A DNA stretch of 64,000 nt from JAEUMG01 sp046349315 (lineage in GTDB: Bacteria; Pseudomonadota; Alphaproteobacteria; Rhizobiales; Aestuariivirgaceae), in the NCBI GenBank assembly GCA_046349315.1, contig JAXMCQ010000010.1, positions 1 to 64,000 of the forward strand, written 5' to 3'. Positions 34,230 to 43,293 of this stretch are shown in pieces; position 1 is the first letter of the stretch; each line of letters starts with the position of its first letter. Under the pieces are notes generated by a model, which ran no database searches, was not told the origin of the DNA, and was given only the letters and a program-made list of their open reading frames with translations. The position numbers and the translations under genes were made by a program.

Positions 34230-35078
34230 GTGTGGTGCGAGGTTGACGGTCTTCGTCTCTGGTATGAGGCGCATGGCAAGGGCCTGCCTGCAATCTTCCT
34301 GCATGGCTGGTCGATGGACCATCGCGACGAGACGCTCGTCTATGAACCGATTTTTGCGAATCGCCCCGGATATCGGCGCATCTATCCGAACCTGCCAGGA
34401 ATGGGGAAAAGCCCTGCCGACCGGAGCATCAAGAATCAGGACGATTATCTCGACATCGTTCTGAAGTTCATCGCGCAGATATCGAGGGGGCAGCGCTTTC
34501 TGCTGTCGGGCACGTCCGCAGGCGCCTATCTGGCGCGTGGCGTGGTCCAGCGAATAGCGGATCGCATCGAGGGACTAATGCTGCGGGTACCGCTGATCGT
34601 CGCCGAGGATAAGCGCCGCGACGTACCGAGTTTCTCACCCCTCATCAAGGATGAGGGGTTCCTGGCGACACTCAAGGAGGCAGACCGCCAAGCCTACGCG
34701 CAGGTCCTTGTCCACGCGCCCGGATATCTGAAAGCAGCGCGGCGCAAGCATGAAGAACAGGTCGCCCCTGCCATGAAAATTGCCAACGCCCGGCATCTCG
34801 AACCCATTCGGCAAGACCCATCGCGATACGGCTTCTCCTTCGATGCCGATGTGCTCGCGAAGCCTTTCCCGAAACCGACGCTGATAATAACGGGGCGGCA
34901 GGACACGAGTGTCGGCTATCGCGATGCCTGGCGGATCGTCGAGAATTACCCGCGCGCGACTTTCGCAGTGCTTGATCGGGCCGATCATGGATTGCCCGTG
35001 GATCACGACGAACTGTTCCGCGCGCTGGTCAATGACTGGCTCAATCGCGTCGAGGAAGCGCGCGGCGCGGGCCAATGA
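34230..35078 (+). CDS. Alpha/beta hydrolase
   Basis: A 282-residue alpha/beta hydrolase. 'LPAIFLHGWSMDHRD' gives the oxyanion HGW, the nucleophile elbow is 'LLSGTSAGAYLARG' (Ser inside G-T-S-A-G), and the acid/His pair lies in 'ITGRQDTSVGYRDAW' and 'DRADHGLPVDH'. The GTG at 34230 is preferred because GGAGG lies 9 bases upstream and homology begins with 'MWCEVDGLRLWYEAHG'. The longer frame to 34128 would overlap the divergent aminotransferase gene. It stands alone and is followed by a family A repeat. An esterase or lactonase role is possible but not evident. Confidence 0.87.
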   Translation: MWCEVDGLRLWYEAHGKGLPAIFLHGWSMDHRDETLVYEPIFANRPGYRRIYPNLPGMGKSPADRSIKNQDDYLDIVLKFIAQISRGQRFLLSGTSAGAYLARGVVQRIADRIEGLMLRVPLIVAEDKRRDVPSFSPLIKDEGFLATLKEADRQAYAQVLVHAPGYLKAARRKHEEQVAPAMKIANARHLEPIRQDPSRYGFSFDADVLAKPFPKPTLIITGRQDTSVGYRDAWRIVENYPRATFAVLDRADHGLPVDHDELFRALVNDWLNRVEEARGAGQ

Positions 35079-35108
35079 AAAAGGAAGGCAACGGCGACCA
35101 ATTAGACC

Positions 35109-35193
35109 GTCATGCCAGCGAAAGCTGGCATCCCCTGACGCGACGCCGCTAGCGGGGATGATTCAGGAGACCCCAGCTTTCGCTGGGGTGACG
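35109..35193. repeat. Palindromic intergenic repeat, family A
   Basis: Outer arms CCAGCGAAAGCTGG and CCAGCTTTCGCTGG with inner CCCCTGA and TCAGGAG sequences, as in the copies at 17963, 22754 and 58442. It lies between two convergent genes. Confidence 0.85.
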
Positions 35194-35238
35194 AAAAAGG
35201 ATTAGCGGTTAGACCACGACAAGGCCACAATGATTCTG

Positions 35239-37389
35239 TTAGCCGACGAGCATGATGTCGGCTTTGAGGAGATCAGCCTCGCGCGCGGAAGGGCCGACGA
35301 ATATCTGGAAGACGCCCGGTTCGAGAACGGGATTGCCGGCGCCGTCAGGGAAAGACATGTCGCGGGCGGGAAGCTTGAGCCGAACGGTCTTCGTTTCTCC
35401 CGGCGCCAATCGCGCCTTGGCGACGCCGGTGAGCTGAAGCACGGGTCGCGACACGCTCGCCACGGGATCGCGGAAGAACTGCAAGACGGTTTCCTCCCCC
35501 GCCACTTGCCCGGTGTTCGCCACATCGACGGAAATATCGATTTCGTCATCGGCCTTGAATTCGGTCGGCGACACTTTGAGATTGGCATAGGCGAAGCTTG
35601 TGTATGAAAGCCCATGGCCAAAGGGGAACAAAGGGTCATTCGGCATATCGAGATACTTGCTGGTATAGCGGAACTTGCCGTCGAAGGGGCGCCCGGTTGG
35701 GAGCCTCGAATAGAAAATCGGGATTTGGCCGACATCGACCGGCCACGAAATGGGCAATCGACCGGATGGGTTGGCGGCACCGGTCAGGATATCGCCGAGT
35801 GCATGCCCTGCCTCGCTGCCGAGATACCAGGTGAGGAGAACAGCTTTCGCGCGCTCGATCAATGGCGTGACTGTCAGCGACCGGCCGCAAGAAAGCACGA
35901 CGACCACGGGCTTTCCCGTCGCGAATATCGCATTGGCGAGTTCCATTTGCCGGCCCGGTAAGCCCGGCCTGGCGCGCGAGCCCGCCTCGCCGCTCATCAT
36001 CCGCGCTTCACCGAGGCAGAGAACGACCAAATCCGATGAGCGCGCGAGTTCTACGGCTTCCGCGATTCCGCTTGTATCATCGCCATCAATGGTGAAGCCA
36101 GGACGCGTGACGATTTCGCTGTTGGGCCAAGTATCGCGCAGACCCGTTGCGAATGAGACCATGTCCTCAACACGACCGGCGCCTGACCATGGCCCCAGCA
36201 TCTCGGCTTGCGTATCGGCCAATGGTCCGAGCAAGGCCACGCCGCGCGGCGGAGCTTTCACCGGCAGAACGCCGGAGTTTTTCAACAACACGATCGAGCG
36301 GGCGGCAGCTTCGCGAGCCGCCTTACGATGCTCAAGGCGCGTTTGATCCGTCATGCTCTGGACGGCGGCGGCGCGATAAGGATCATCGAACAGGCCGAGT
36401 TCCGCCTTGAGCTTCAAGACGCGCCGCACGGCTGCCTCGAGCGTTCCCATGTCGACGAGGCCGCGTTGAACGGCGGCGGAAAGACCGCGCGTATAGGCAT
36501 GGCCCATCATGTCAACATCGACGCCGGCATTGAGGGCGAGAGCCGCAGCCTCGACGATATCGGCAGCGACGCCATGCGGGATGAGTTCGGCAATGGCGTT
36601 GTAGTCGCTGACGATGACGCCGTCGAAACCCCATTGGCCTCGCACCAGATCATTGAGAATGGCGCCATTGGCGGTCATCGGCACGCCTTCGAAATCGCTG
36701 AAGGCCGGCATGAGGCTGCGCACGCCGGACCGGACTGCGGCGTGGAACGGCGGCAAATAGACTTCGCTAAAGGTGCGCTCGGAAATTTCGGCCTGTGCAT
36801 AGTCGCGACCGGCGAGCGCTGCACCGTAGCCCGCGAGATGCTTGGCGCAGCCGACGAGGGACGTCGGTTTGGTCAGGTCATCGCCCTGAAAGCCACGCGT
36901 CTTCGCTTCCGCAAAACGGGCCGTGAGCCAAGTATCCTCGCCAGCGCTTTCGGCAATGCGGCCCCAGCGCGGATCGCGCGACACGTCAAGCATCGGCGCG
37001 AAGGTCATGGTCAGGCCTTCGGCCGCGGCTTCGATGGCGGCGATGCGTGCGGTCTCTTCCCACAAGGCTTCGTCGAAGGCGGCGGCCTCGCCTAAGGGAA
37101 TCGGGAAGATGGTGCGATGGCCGTGAATGACGTCGTAGCCGAAGATCAAAGGGATGCCGAGGCGCGTTTCTTCCACCGCCACACGCTGGACCTCATGGAC
37201 CTTGTCCCAGCCGAACCAGTTGAAAAGGCTGCCCAGTCGCCCTGCCCGCAATGCCGCCATGTAGTCGGCCGGATCGCCGGGGCCCGTTACGACGAGGCCA
37301 GCGGTCAGCATGTTGAGCTGGCCGATCTTCTCGTCCAGGGTCATGGACCTGAGAAGTGTGTCGATGTGCGCTTCAGATCCGCGAATCAT
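35239..37389 (-). CDS. Glycoside hydrolase family 3 beta-glucosidase (BglX-like), cytoplasmic
   Basis: A 716-residue GH3 enzyme with an N-terminal barrel (about 1-340), an alpha/beta sandwich (about 360-560) and a C-terminal fibronectin III-like domain (about 610-716). The substrate-binding Lys183-His184 ('GCAKHLAGYG') and the nucleophile Asp262 ('VIVSDYNAI') are visible. No signal peptide is seen, so it probably works in the cytoplasm on imported oligosaccharides. It is divergent from an ABC protein with a degenerate ATPase and lies near a GH144-like protein and a GH13 enzyme. A beta-1,2- or beta-1,3-linked substrate is possible but cannot be read from the sequence. Confidence 0.92.
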   Translation of the reverse strand: MIRGSEAHIDTLLRSMTLDEKIGQLNMLTAGLVVTGPGDPADYMAALRAGRLGSLFNWFGWDKVHEVQRVAVEETRLGIPLIFGYDVIHGHRTIFPIPLGEAAAFDEALWEETARIAAIEAAAEGLTMTFAPMLDVSRDPRWGRIAESAGEDTWLTARFAEAKTRGFQGDDLTKPTSLVGCAKHLAGYGAALAGRDYAQAEISERTFSEVYLPPFHAAVRSGVRSLMPAFSDFEGVPMTANGAILNDLVRGQWGFDGVIVSDYNAIAELIPHGVAADIVEAAALALNAGVDVDMMGHAYTRGLSAAVQRGLVDMGTLEAAVRRVLKLKAELGLFDDPYRAAAVQSMTDQTRLEHRKAAREAAARSIVLLKNSGVLPVKAPPRGVALLGPLADTQAEMLGPWSGAGRVEDMVSFATGLRDTWPNSEIVTRPGFTIDGDDTSGIAEAVELARSSDLVVLCLGEARMMSGEAGSRARPGLPGRQMELANAIFATGKPVVVVLSCGRSLTVTPLIERAKAVLLTWYLGSEAGHALGDILTGAANPSGRLPISWPVDVGQIPIFYSRLPTGRPFDGKFRYTSKYLDMPNDPLFPFGHGLSYTSFAYANLKVSPTEFKADDEIDISVDVANTGQVAGEETVLQFFRDPVASVSRPVLQLTGVAKARLAPGETKTVRLKLPARDMSFPDGAGNPVLEPGVFQIFVGPSAREADLLKADIMLVG

Positions 37390-37748
37390 TCCGCCTCCAG
37401 GGGATCGATTATGACTCTCGCCGTGCGATTTGTGACGCCCGAAATCATGGCACGATCATTGCTTTGATGCCGTGATAGCACTGCGACGCACGGTGAGTTT
37501 GTGGCTTTACCATCACATTTCGCCGAATTGTCGGCGATTTGGCAGCGGATCGAAAGATTAAACAATCCGTTAACTGGTCGCGCGCAACCTCGCCAGTTAG
37601 GATATTTGCGGGGACTGAGAAGCCGACAGCATAATCAACAACAGTCCGGGGACAGACGAATGGGATAGCTGGCGCAGCGCCGGGCCCGTATGGCTCGTCG
37701 TCACGGGAAACGGCTGACACCGAGGTAGACAGTCGCCTGCCGGCACAG
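37390..37748. other. Gene-free divergent promoter region (359 bases)
   Basis: This lies between the GH3 gene and the ABC protein gene. It holds a hairpin CGCCGA/TCGGCG (37521-37536), an AT-rich stretch around 37550-37575 that might contain a promoter, and no convincing ORF. A short frame at 37445-37864 on the minus strand overlaps the ABC gene and has no family features. Confidence 0.5.
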
Positions 37749-39479
37749 TTGCTTTTGCTGCTGCGTGCCCTTTCGAAATCCAGCCACCGCTTCACATTAT
37801 CACTCATGGCGCTTGGACTGCTTGCCGTCGTGCTTGCGAATACTTTCGGGCAGATCAAGCTCAATGCCTGGCACGGCGCTTTTTATGACGCCCTGGAGCA
37901 GCGATCCCTGCCGGCGCTCGGCAACCAGATCGTCGCCTTTCTCATCATTGCCGGTATACTTCTACTTCTTGTGGTCGGCCAAACATGGCTCCAGGAGAAT
38001 ATCAAAGTCCGGCTGCGGGAGTGGCTGACACACGATCTTCTCGACCAATGGCTTGCGCCAAAACGGGCCTATCTTCTGACCCAAACCGGTGAGAGTGGCG
38101 CCAATCCCGATCAGTATATCCAGGCGGATGCACGCCACCTCGCCGAGACTTCCGCCACGCTTGCCTTCAACCTGCTGCAATGCACACTACTTCTGGTGAG
38201 TTTCATCGGTGTTCTCTGGGCGCTGTCGAGCAACGTCATCTTCTATTATGAAGGCAGCAGTTTCACGATCCCCGGCTATATGGTCTGGTGCGCCCTGGCC
38301 TATGCCGCCGCCGGATCATTCCTCACCTGGCTGGTTGGCCGCCCTCTCATCAAGCTCAATGCCGAGCGCTATGCGCGCGAAGCCGACCTTCGCTTTGCCA
38401 TCGTGCGCGTCAATGAATCATCGGAAGCGATCACGCTCCAGCGCGGCGAAGGTGACGAACGCCGCTTGATGGATAGCCCCATCTCGAATGTCATTCTCCT
38501 CAGCCGTCAACTCGCGGGCGGGCTTGCGCGCCTTACCTGGGTCACATCCGGCTATGGCTGGCTCGGCCTCATCGTCCCGGTATTGGTGGCGCTGCCGGGC
38601 TATTTCGGCGGAAGCCTGTCGCTTGGCGGCTTGATGATGGTAGCCGGCGCCTTCAACCAGGTGCAAAACTCCTTGCGCTGGTTCGTCGACAATTTCGCAG
38701 GTATCGCAGACTGGCGCGCGACTTTGCTGCGCGTGGCCCGCTTCCGCGAACATCTCACCGGGATCGACAAGACACCGGCGGCGCCAGGCATGATTGCCGT
38801 CGATGCGCATCCCTCTGGCCGGTTCTCGTTGAGCGGCCTTCAGCTTGCGACATCCGACGGCTCCGTGACCCTTGACGCACAGCAGCTCCATATCGATCCG
38901 GGCGAGCGCGTGTTGATCGCGACCGGCGTGGCCGCCGAGCGGCGCGGGCTCTTGCGTGCGATTGCCGGGCTTGCCGCGAAAGGCAGCGGCACAATCAGCC
39001 TGCCGGAGCCAAGGCACCTCGCGCTGGTCTCGCCGCATCCGTATCTGCCAACTGGCAGCCTGCTCTGCGCGATTGCTTATCCCTTCTCCTGCGCGGAGCA
39101 GGATCCCGCGCCGGTCAGCGCGGCGCTACATCGCGTCGGGCTTCCCCACCTCGTGCCGCGGCTCAATGACCGCGAAAGGTGGGACAAGGCCCTGACCCTC
39201 GAAGACCAGCAGCGCGCCGCCATCGCGCGGCTTCTCTTGCACCGGCCGCGCTGGGTCATCGTCGAGGATTGTCTCGCCTCGATGGGCGAAGCCAACTCAC
39301 GCCTGCTGCGCTCGATCCTGGCGCATGAACTCGCCGGTTCGACGGTGGTCGGTATCGGGGACGGCCGTGCCTGCGTCGACCTCTATGAACGCACCGTGCC
39401 CTTGCGCAATCGGGAAGTCATCCGACTGCAGGCGATTACCCGCGCACGCAGCTTGCCTCGCCTCGTCGCTGCCGAGTAA
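37749..39479 (+). CDS. SbmA/YddA-type ABC protein with a degenerate ATPase domain
   Basis: A 576-residue inner-membrane protein with the transmembrane domain of the ABC-D/SbmA-BacA-like family (about 1-320; 'LNAWHGAFYDALEQR' is diagnostic). The C-terminal part (about 350-560) still follows an ABC ATPase outline but every catalytic motif is changed. Walker A G-P-S-G-S-G-K-S reads G-V-A-A-E-R-R-G (from Gly393), the signature L-S-L-G-E-Q-Q-R reads L-T-L-E-D-Q-Q-R, Walker B ends V-E-D in place of L-D-E, and the His-switch position reads Asp. The frame is intact, so this is a conserved pseudo-ATPase rather than a broken gene. The start is TTG; no earlier start codon is in frame before a stop. Confidence 0.85.
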   Translation: MLLLLRALSKSSHRFTLSLMALGLLAVVLANTFGQIKLNAWHGAFYDALEQRSLPALGNQIVAFLIIAGILLLLVVGQTWLQENIKVRLREWLTHDLLDQWLAPKRAYLLTQTGESGANPDQYIQADARHLAETSATLAFNLLQCTLLLVSFIGVLWALSSNVIFYYEGSSFTIPGYMVWCALAYAAAGSFLTWLVGRPLIKLNAERYAREADLRFAIVRVNESSEAITLQRGEGDERRLMDSPISNVILLSRQLAGGLARLTWVTSGYGWLGLIVPVLVALPGYFGGSLSLGGLMMVAGAFNQVQNSLRWFVDNFAGIADWRATLLRVARFREHLTGIDKTPAAPGMIAVDAHPSGRFSLSGLQLATSDGSVTLDAQQLHIDPGERVLIATGVAAERRGLLRAIAGLAAKGSGTISLPEPRHLALVSPHPYLPTGSLLCAIAYPFSCAEQDPAPVSAALHRVGLPHLVPRLNDRERWDKALTLEDQQRAAIARLLLHRPRWVIVEDCLASMGEANSRLLRSILAHELAGSTVVGIGDGRACVDLYERTVPLRNREVIRLQAITRARSLPRLVAAE

Positions 39480-39488
39480 CTTGACGGC

Positions 39489-40733
39489 ATGAATGAGCGT
39501 CCCCGGATTCGCGACGATGCCGCCTTGCTGGAAGCCGTCCAGCGCCAGACATTCCGCTATTTCTGGGATTTTGCGCACCCGGTAAGCGGGCTGGCGCGCG
39601 AGCGCAGCAATGGCGATCCCGATGTGGTGACGACCGGCGGCTCTGGCTTCGGCTTCATGGCGATCGTCATCGCGGCCGAGCGCGGCTGGATATCGCGCGA
39701 TGACGCGATCGATCATTTGTTGAAGAGTCTGCGCTTTCTCGAGAAGGCCGCAAGCTATCACGGTGTCATGCCGCACTGGCTCAACGGCACGACCGGCGCC
39801 ATCATTCCCTTCTCGCGCAAGGATGACGGCGGCGATCTTGTCGAAGCCTCGTATTTCATCGCCGGTCTCCTGTGCGCGCGGCAGTATTTCTCGCGAGGGG
39901 GGCGCGAGGCGGAACTGCGCTCGCGCATCAACCGCCTGTGGCGCGAAGTCGAATGGAACTGGCATGTGCGCGAGGCGGGCAACGTCCTTTATTGGCATTG
40001 GAGCCCGAATAACGGATGGAGCCTCAACCTGCCGATCCGCGGCTGGAACGAGTGCCTCATTACTTATGTGCTGGCGGCCTCCTCGCCGACCTATCATGCG
40101 CCACCACGGGTCTATCATCGCGGCTGGACCGGCGGCCGCGACTTCGCCAATGGCTGCACCTATTTCGACGACTTTCTCCTGCCGCTCGGGCCCGATTTCG
40201 GCGGCCCGTTGTTTTTTGCGCATTATTCGTTCCTCGGACTCGATCCGCGAGGCTTGAGCGACAATTACGCGAATTATTGGGACCAGAATGTCTCGCACAG
40301 CCTGATCAACCACGCTTATTGCGTTGAGAATCCAAAGGGCTTTCGGGGCTACGGACCGGCCTGCTGGGGGCTCACGGCGAGCGACAATTTCGAAGGCTAT
40401 AATGCGCATTCGCCGACCAATGACCTCGGCGTCATCACGCCGACGGCGGCGCTTTCTTCGATGCCCTATACGCCGGATGAGTCACTGGCTGCGCTTCGCC
40501 ATTTCTACCACGGGCTCGGCGACCGTATCTGGGGCGAATACGGATTCACCGACGCCTTCTGCGAGACGCGCGACTGGTATGCGCAATCCTATCTGGCAAT
40601 CGACCAGGGCCCGATCCTCATCATGATCGAAAACCACTTAACCGGGTTGATCTGGGACCTCTTCATGTCCTGCCCGGAAGTCCGATCCGGCCTTGCTGAA
40701 CTCGGTTTTCGCAGCACGCGCCTCATCGCATGA
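39489..40733 (+). CDS. Glycoamylase-like protein (PF10091 family, GH144-like)
   Basis: A 414-residue (alpha/alpha)6-barrel hydrolase of the 'glucoamylase family protein' group. 'LLEAVQRQTFRYFWDFAHP' near residue 11, 'TTGGSGFGFMAIVIA' near 48, 'PIRGWNECLITYVLAASSPTY' near 182 and 'NFEGYNAHSPTNDLGVITPTAA' near 302 are the usual blocks. Relatives include endo-beta-1,2-glucanases (GH144) and the glucanase part of cyclic glucan synthases. No signal peptide is seen. It lies 9 bases after the ABC gene and overlaps the GH13 gene by 4 bases. It may cleave beta-1,2-glucans such as the periplasmic glucans of this group of bacteria, but this is inferred from family membership. Confidence 0.85.
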   Translation: MNERPRIRDDAALLEAVQRQTFRYFWDFAHPVSGLARERSNGDPDVVTTGGSGFGFMAIVIAAERGWISRDDAIDHLLKSLRFLEKAASYHGVMPHWLNGTTGAIIPFSRKDDGGDLVEASYFIAGLLCARQYFSRGGREAELRSRINRLWREVEWNWHVREAGNVLYWHWSPNNGWSLNLPIRGWNECLITYVLAASSPTYHAPPRVYHRGWTGGRDFANGCTYFDDFLLPLGPDFGGPLFFAHYSFLGLDPRGLSDNYANYWDQNVSHSLINHAYCVENPKGFRGYGPACWGLTASDNFEGYNAHSPTNDLGVITPTAALSSMPYTPDESLAALRHFYHGLGDRIWGEYGFTDAFCETRDWYAQSYLAIDQGPILIMIENHLTGLIWDLFMSCPEVRSGLAELGFRSTRLIA

Positions 40734-42367
40734 CGGGCGATGCAAAGCTTGCCTGGTGGAGGACCGGCGTCATCTACCAAATCTATCCGCGATCCTTTCA
40801 GGACAGTAATGGCGACGGTGTGGGCGATCTCGCGGGGATCATCGAACGTGTCGATTACCTCGCCTGGCTCGGACTGGATGCGGTGTGGATCTCGCCCTTC
40901 TATCCCTCGCCGATGGCCGATTTCGGCTACGACATTTCGAACTATACCGACGTCGATCCTTTATTCGGGACGCTGGCAGATTTCGACCGGCTATTGGCGG
41001 CGCTGCATCAGCGGCAGATCCGCGTCATCCTCGATTTCGTCCCGAACCATACCTCGATCGAACATCCCTGGTTCCAGGAATCGCGGAAATCGCGCAGCAA
41101 TCCGAAACGCGACTGGTACATCTGGCACGATCCCGCGCCCGATGGCGGACCACCCAATAACTGGCTGAGCCAGGCGGGCGGAGGCGCCTGGACCTTTGAG
41201 CCTGAGACGCGCCAATATTACTATCATGCCTTCCTCGCCTTGCAGCCCGATCTCAATTGGCGCAACCCTGAAGTTCGCGCCGCGATGAAGGATGTGCTTC
41301 GCTTCTGGCTCGATCGCGGGGTCGATGGGTTTCGTGTCGACGTCTTGTGGCATCTCGCCAAGGACCCGGATTTCCGCGACGATCCGCTCAACCCCAATTA
41401 CCGCGACAGCGAGCCGCCGTTCATGCGCGTCTTGCCCAAGTTCAGCGCCGATCACGCCGATATGATCGCCATTGCAACCGAAATGCGCCAGGTGCTCGAT
41501 GAATATAAGGGCGATCGCGTCTTGATCGGCGAATTGTCACTGCCGCTTGCGCGGCTCATGGATTATTACGGGCCTGAACTCTCGGCCGTGCATCTTCCCT
41601 TCAACTTCGCATTGTTGTGGACGGCGTGGACACGTGAAGGCTGGAGCATCGAACGGCTCGCGCACATGGTCGAACGCTATGAGAAAGCCTTGCCGCCCGG
41701 CGCCTGGCCGAACTGGGTCATCGGCAATCACGACCAGCCGCGCGTCGCGACGCGCATCGGCATGGCGCAGGCGCGGGTCGCGATGGTGCTATTGCTGACA
41801 TTGCGGGGCACGCCGACGCTTTACTACGGCGATGAACTTGGTCATCCGAGCGTCGAGATTCCGCCCGAGCGCGTGCGCGACCCTTTCGGCATCAACATGC
41901 CCGGTGGGACGCAAGGCCGCGACCCGGTGCGCACGCCCATGCCGTGGGACAATTCGGTCAATGCCGGTTTCACGACCGGCGAGCCCTGGTTGCCGCTGGC
42001 GCCCAACGCCGCACAACTCGATGTCGTGACCCAGAAGGCCGATCCCAATTCAATGCTGTCGCTCACGCATCGGTTGCTCGGATTGAGAAGGCAGGAACCG
42101 GCATTGCATCAAGGCGACTGGAAGCGGCTCGCCGTCGGCGGCGAGGCCTTTGCCTATCTGCGCTCGTGGGAGGGCCGGAGCTTTGCCGTACTATTGGAAA
42201 TCAACTCCCGAAACAGCCTAATCACTTTGCCTGAGGGCTTCCAGGGACGGATCGTACTTTCAACGCAGCCCAGCCGCGAGCAGACGAAAATTAACGGCGA
42301 CTTCAATATTCAAAGCGACGAGGCGGTGATCGTCGAAGTTCTCAGCGGGTCTTCGTTGTCTTCATGA
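40730..42367 (+). CDS. Alpha-glucosidase, glycoside hydrolase family 13
   Basis: A 545-residue GH13 enzyme of the oligo-1,6-glucosidase/alpha-glucosidase type. The first conserved region is 'ILDFVPNHTS', the nucleophile is Asp204 ('GFRVDVLWH'), the acid/base is Glu268 ('VLIGELSLP'), and the transition-state Asp335 is in 'VIGNHDQPR'. The N-terminus 'WWRTGVIYQIYPRSFQDSNGDGVGDL' is typical. It is translationally coupled (ATGA) to the GH144-like gene. There is no signal peptide. Its last 26 bases overlap the end of the convergent PfkB kinase gene. It would release glucose from imported alpha-glucosides. Confidence 0.94.
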   Translation: MTGDAKLAWWRTGVIYQIYPRSFQDSNGDGVGDLAGIIERVDYLAWLGLDAVWISPFYPSPMADFGYDISNYTDVDPLFGTLADFDRLLAALHQRQIRVILDFVPNHTSIEHPWFQESRKSRSNPKRDWYIWHDPAPDGGPPNNWLSQAGGGAWTFEPETRQYYYHAFLALQPDLNWRNPEVRAAMKDVLRFWLDRGVDGFRVDVLWHLAKDPDFRDDPLNPNYRDSEPPFMRVLPKFSADHADMIAIATEMRQVLDEYKGDRVLIGELSLPLARLMDYYGPELSAVHLPFNFALLWTAWTREGWSIERLAHMVERYEKALPPGAWPNWVIGNHDQPRVATRIGMAQARVAMVLLLTLRGTPTLYYGDELGHPSVEIPPERVRDPFGINMPGGTQGRDPVRTPMPWDNSVNAGFTTGEPWLPLAPNAAQLDVVTQKADPNSMLSLTHRLLGLRRQEPALHQGDWKRLAVGGEAFAYLRSWEGRSFAVLLEINSRNSLITLPEGFQGRIVLSTQPSREQTKINGDFNIQSDEAVIVEVLSGSSLSS

Positions 42368-43283
42368 AATTGAGCGTATGTTCGAAGGATTCAACACCGG
42401 CCTGAGAGCCAAGTCCCGTGGCATTGAGCGCCGATGTCGCCTGGGCAAAGCGCACCGCCGTCTCGGGATCGAAGCCGCGGCACAGGCCCGCCGCGAAGCC
42501 GGCATTGAAGGCATCGCCGCAGCCGCAGGTGCATTTGACCGTGATTTCGAAGGCCGGAACCTTGAACACGGTGCCGTCGGAATGATGGTAATAGGCGCCG
42601 TCGGCGCCAAGCGTGAAGATGCAACAGCGCGCGCCGATATCGATGAACTGGCGCGCCATGTCCTTCATGTCGGTGAGGCCGGTCAAGGCCTGCGCTTCCT
42701 CCACCGAGGGAATGAAGTAATCGATATGCGGCAATACCTGTGCCACGGCCGGCAGATCATCGGGTGAACCTGCGAAAATATCGAGCGTGGTCGTCGCGCC
42801 ATGCGCCTTCGCGCGCTTCATCAATTCGGCATTGCGGCCCTTATCCATGCGATCCATGAGGCCGATGCCGCCAATGTGAACCACGCGCGCGTCGATGACC
42901 TGCTCCATCATCGCGTCATCGACATAGAAATCGCCGGTCGCGCCTTTCATGTGCAATGCGGGACGGGTTCCGTCCGCCCGTGTGGTGACAATCGAGGATG
43001 AAGTCTTCGCGCCCTTGATCTGCTGCATCGTCGAAATATCGACGCCGAAATGGCGCAGGCGCTGCAAGACCCAGTCGCCCATGAGGTCATCGCCGACGCC
43101 GCCGACGGCCAGCGTGTGCAAGCCCATCTTGGCGGCGGCAATGGCGGCGGTTCCAGCAGCGCCAGAAACTGCAAGCGTCAATTCATCGATGAAGTAGCAG
43201 CCGCCTCCAGGAGGCACGGCGGTGAAAGGCCAGCCGAGGCAGTCGAAAGTGTAGAAACCGATCGAAGAATAATCGTATCGCAT
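42342..43283 (-). CDS. PfkB family carbohydrate kinase
   Basis: A 313-residue ribokinase-like kinase. The Gly-rich substrate motif is in 'AVSGAAGTAAIAAAKMGLHT', and the catalytic Asp lies in 'CTCGCGDAFNAGFAAGL', where the usual D-T-T-G-A-G-D-x-F is C-T-C-G-C-G-D-A-F. It is the last gene of the SAF oxidoreductase-E1-E2 operon (10-base gap from E2) and is convergent with, and overlaps, GH13. A sugar or sugar-acid kinase acting before the oxidoreductase is possible. The substrate is unknown. Confidence 0.9.
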   Translation of the reverse strand: MRYDYSSIGFYTFDCLGWPFTAVPPGGGCYFIDELTLAVSGAAGTAAIAAAKMGLHTLAVGGVGDDLMGDWVLQRLRHFGVDISTMQQIKGAKTSSSIVTTRADGTRPALHMKGATGDFYVDDAMMEQVIDARVVHIGGIGLMDRMDKGRNAELMKRAKAHGATTTLDIFAGSPDDLPAVAQVLPHIDYFIPSVEEAQALTGLTDMKDMARQFIDIGARCCIFTLGADGAYYHHSDGTVFKVPAFEITVKCTCGCGDAFNAGFAAGLCRGFDPETAVRFAQATSALNATGLGSQAGVESFEHTLNFMKTTKTR

Positions 43284-43293
43284 CGCGTTGGCC

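Noticed and set aside
37749..39479. A frameshift or sequencing error as the cause of the degenerate ATPase motifs
   Set aside because: The frame is continuous and the residues between motifs still align; the changes are substitutions at separate places.
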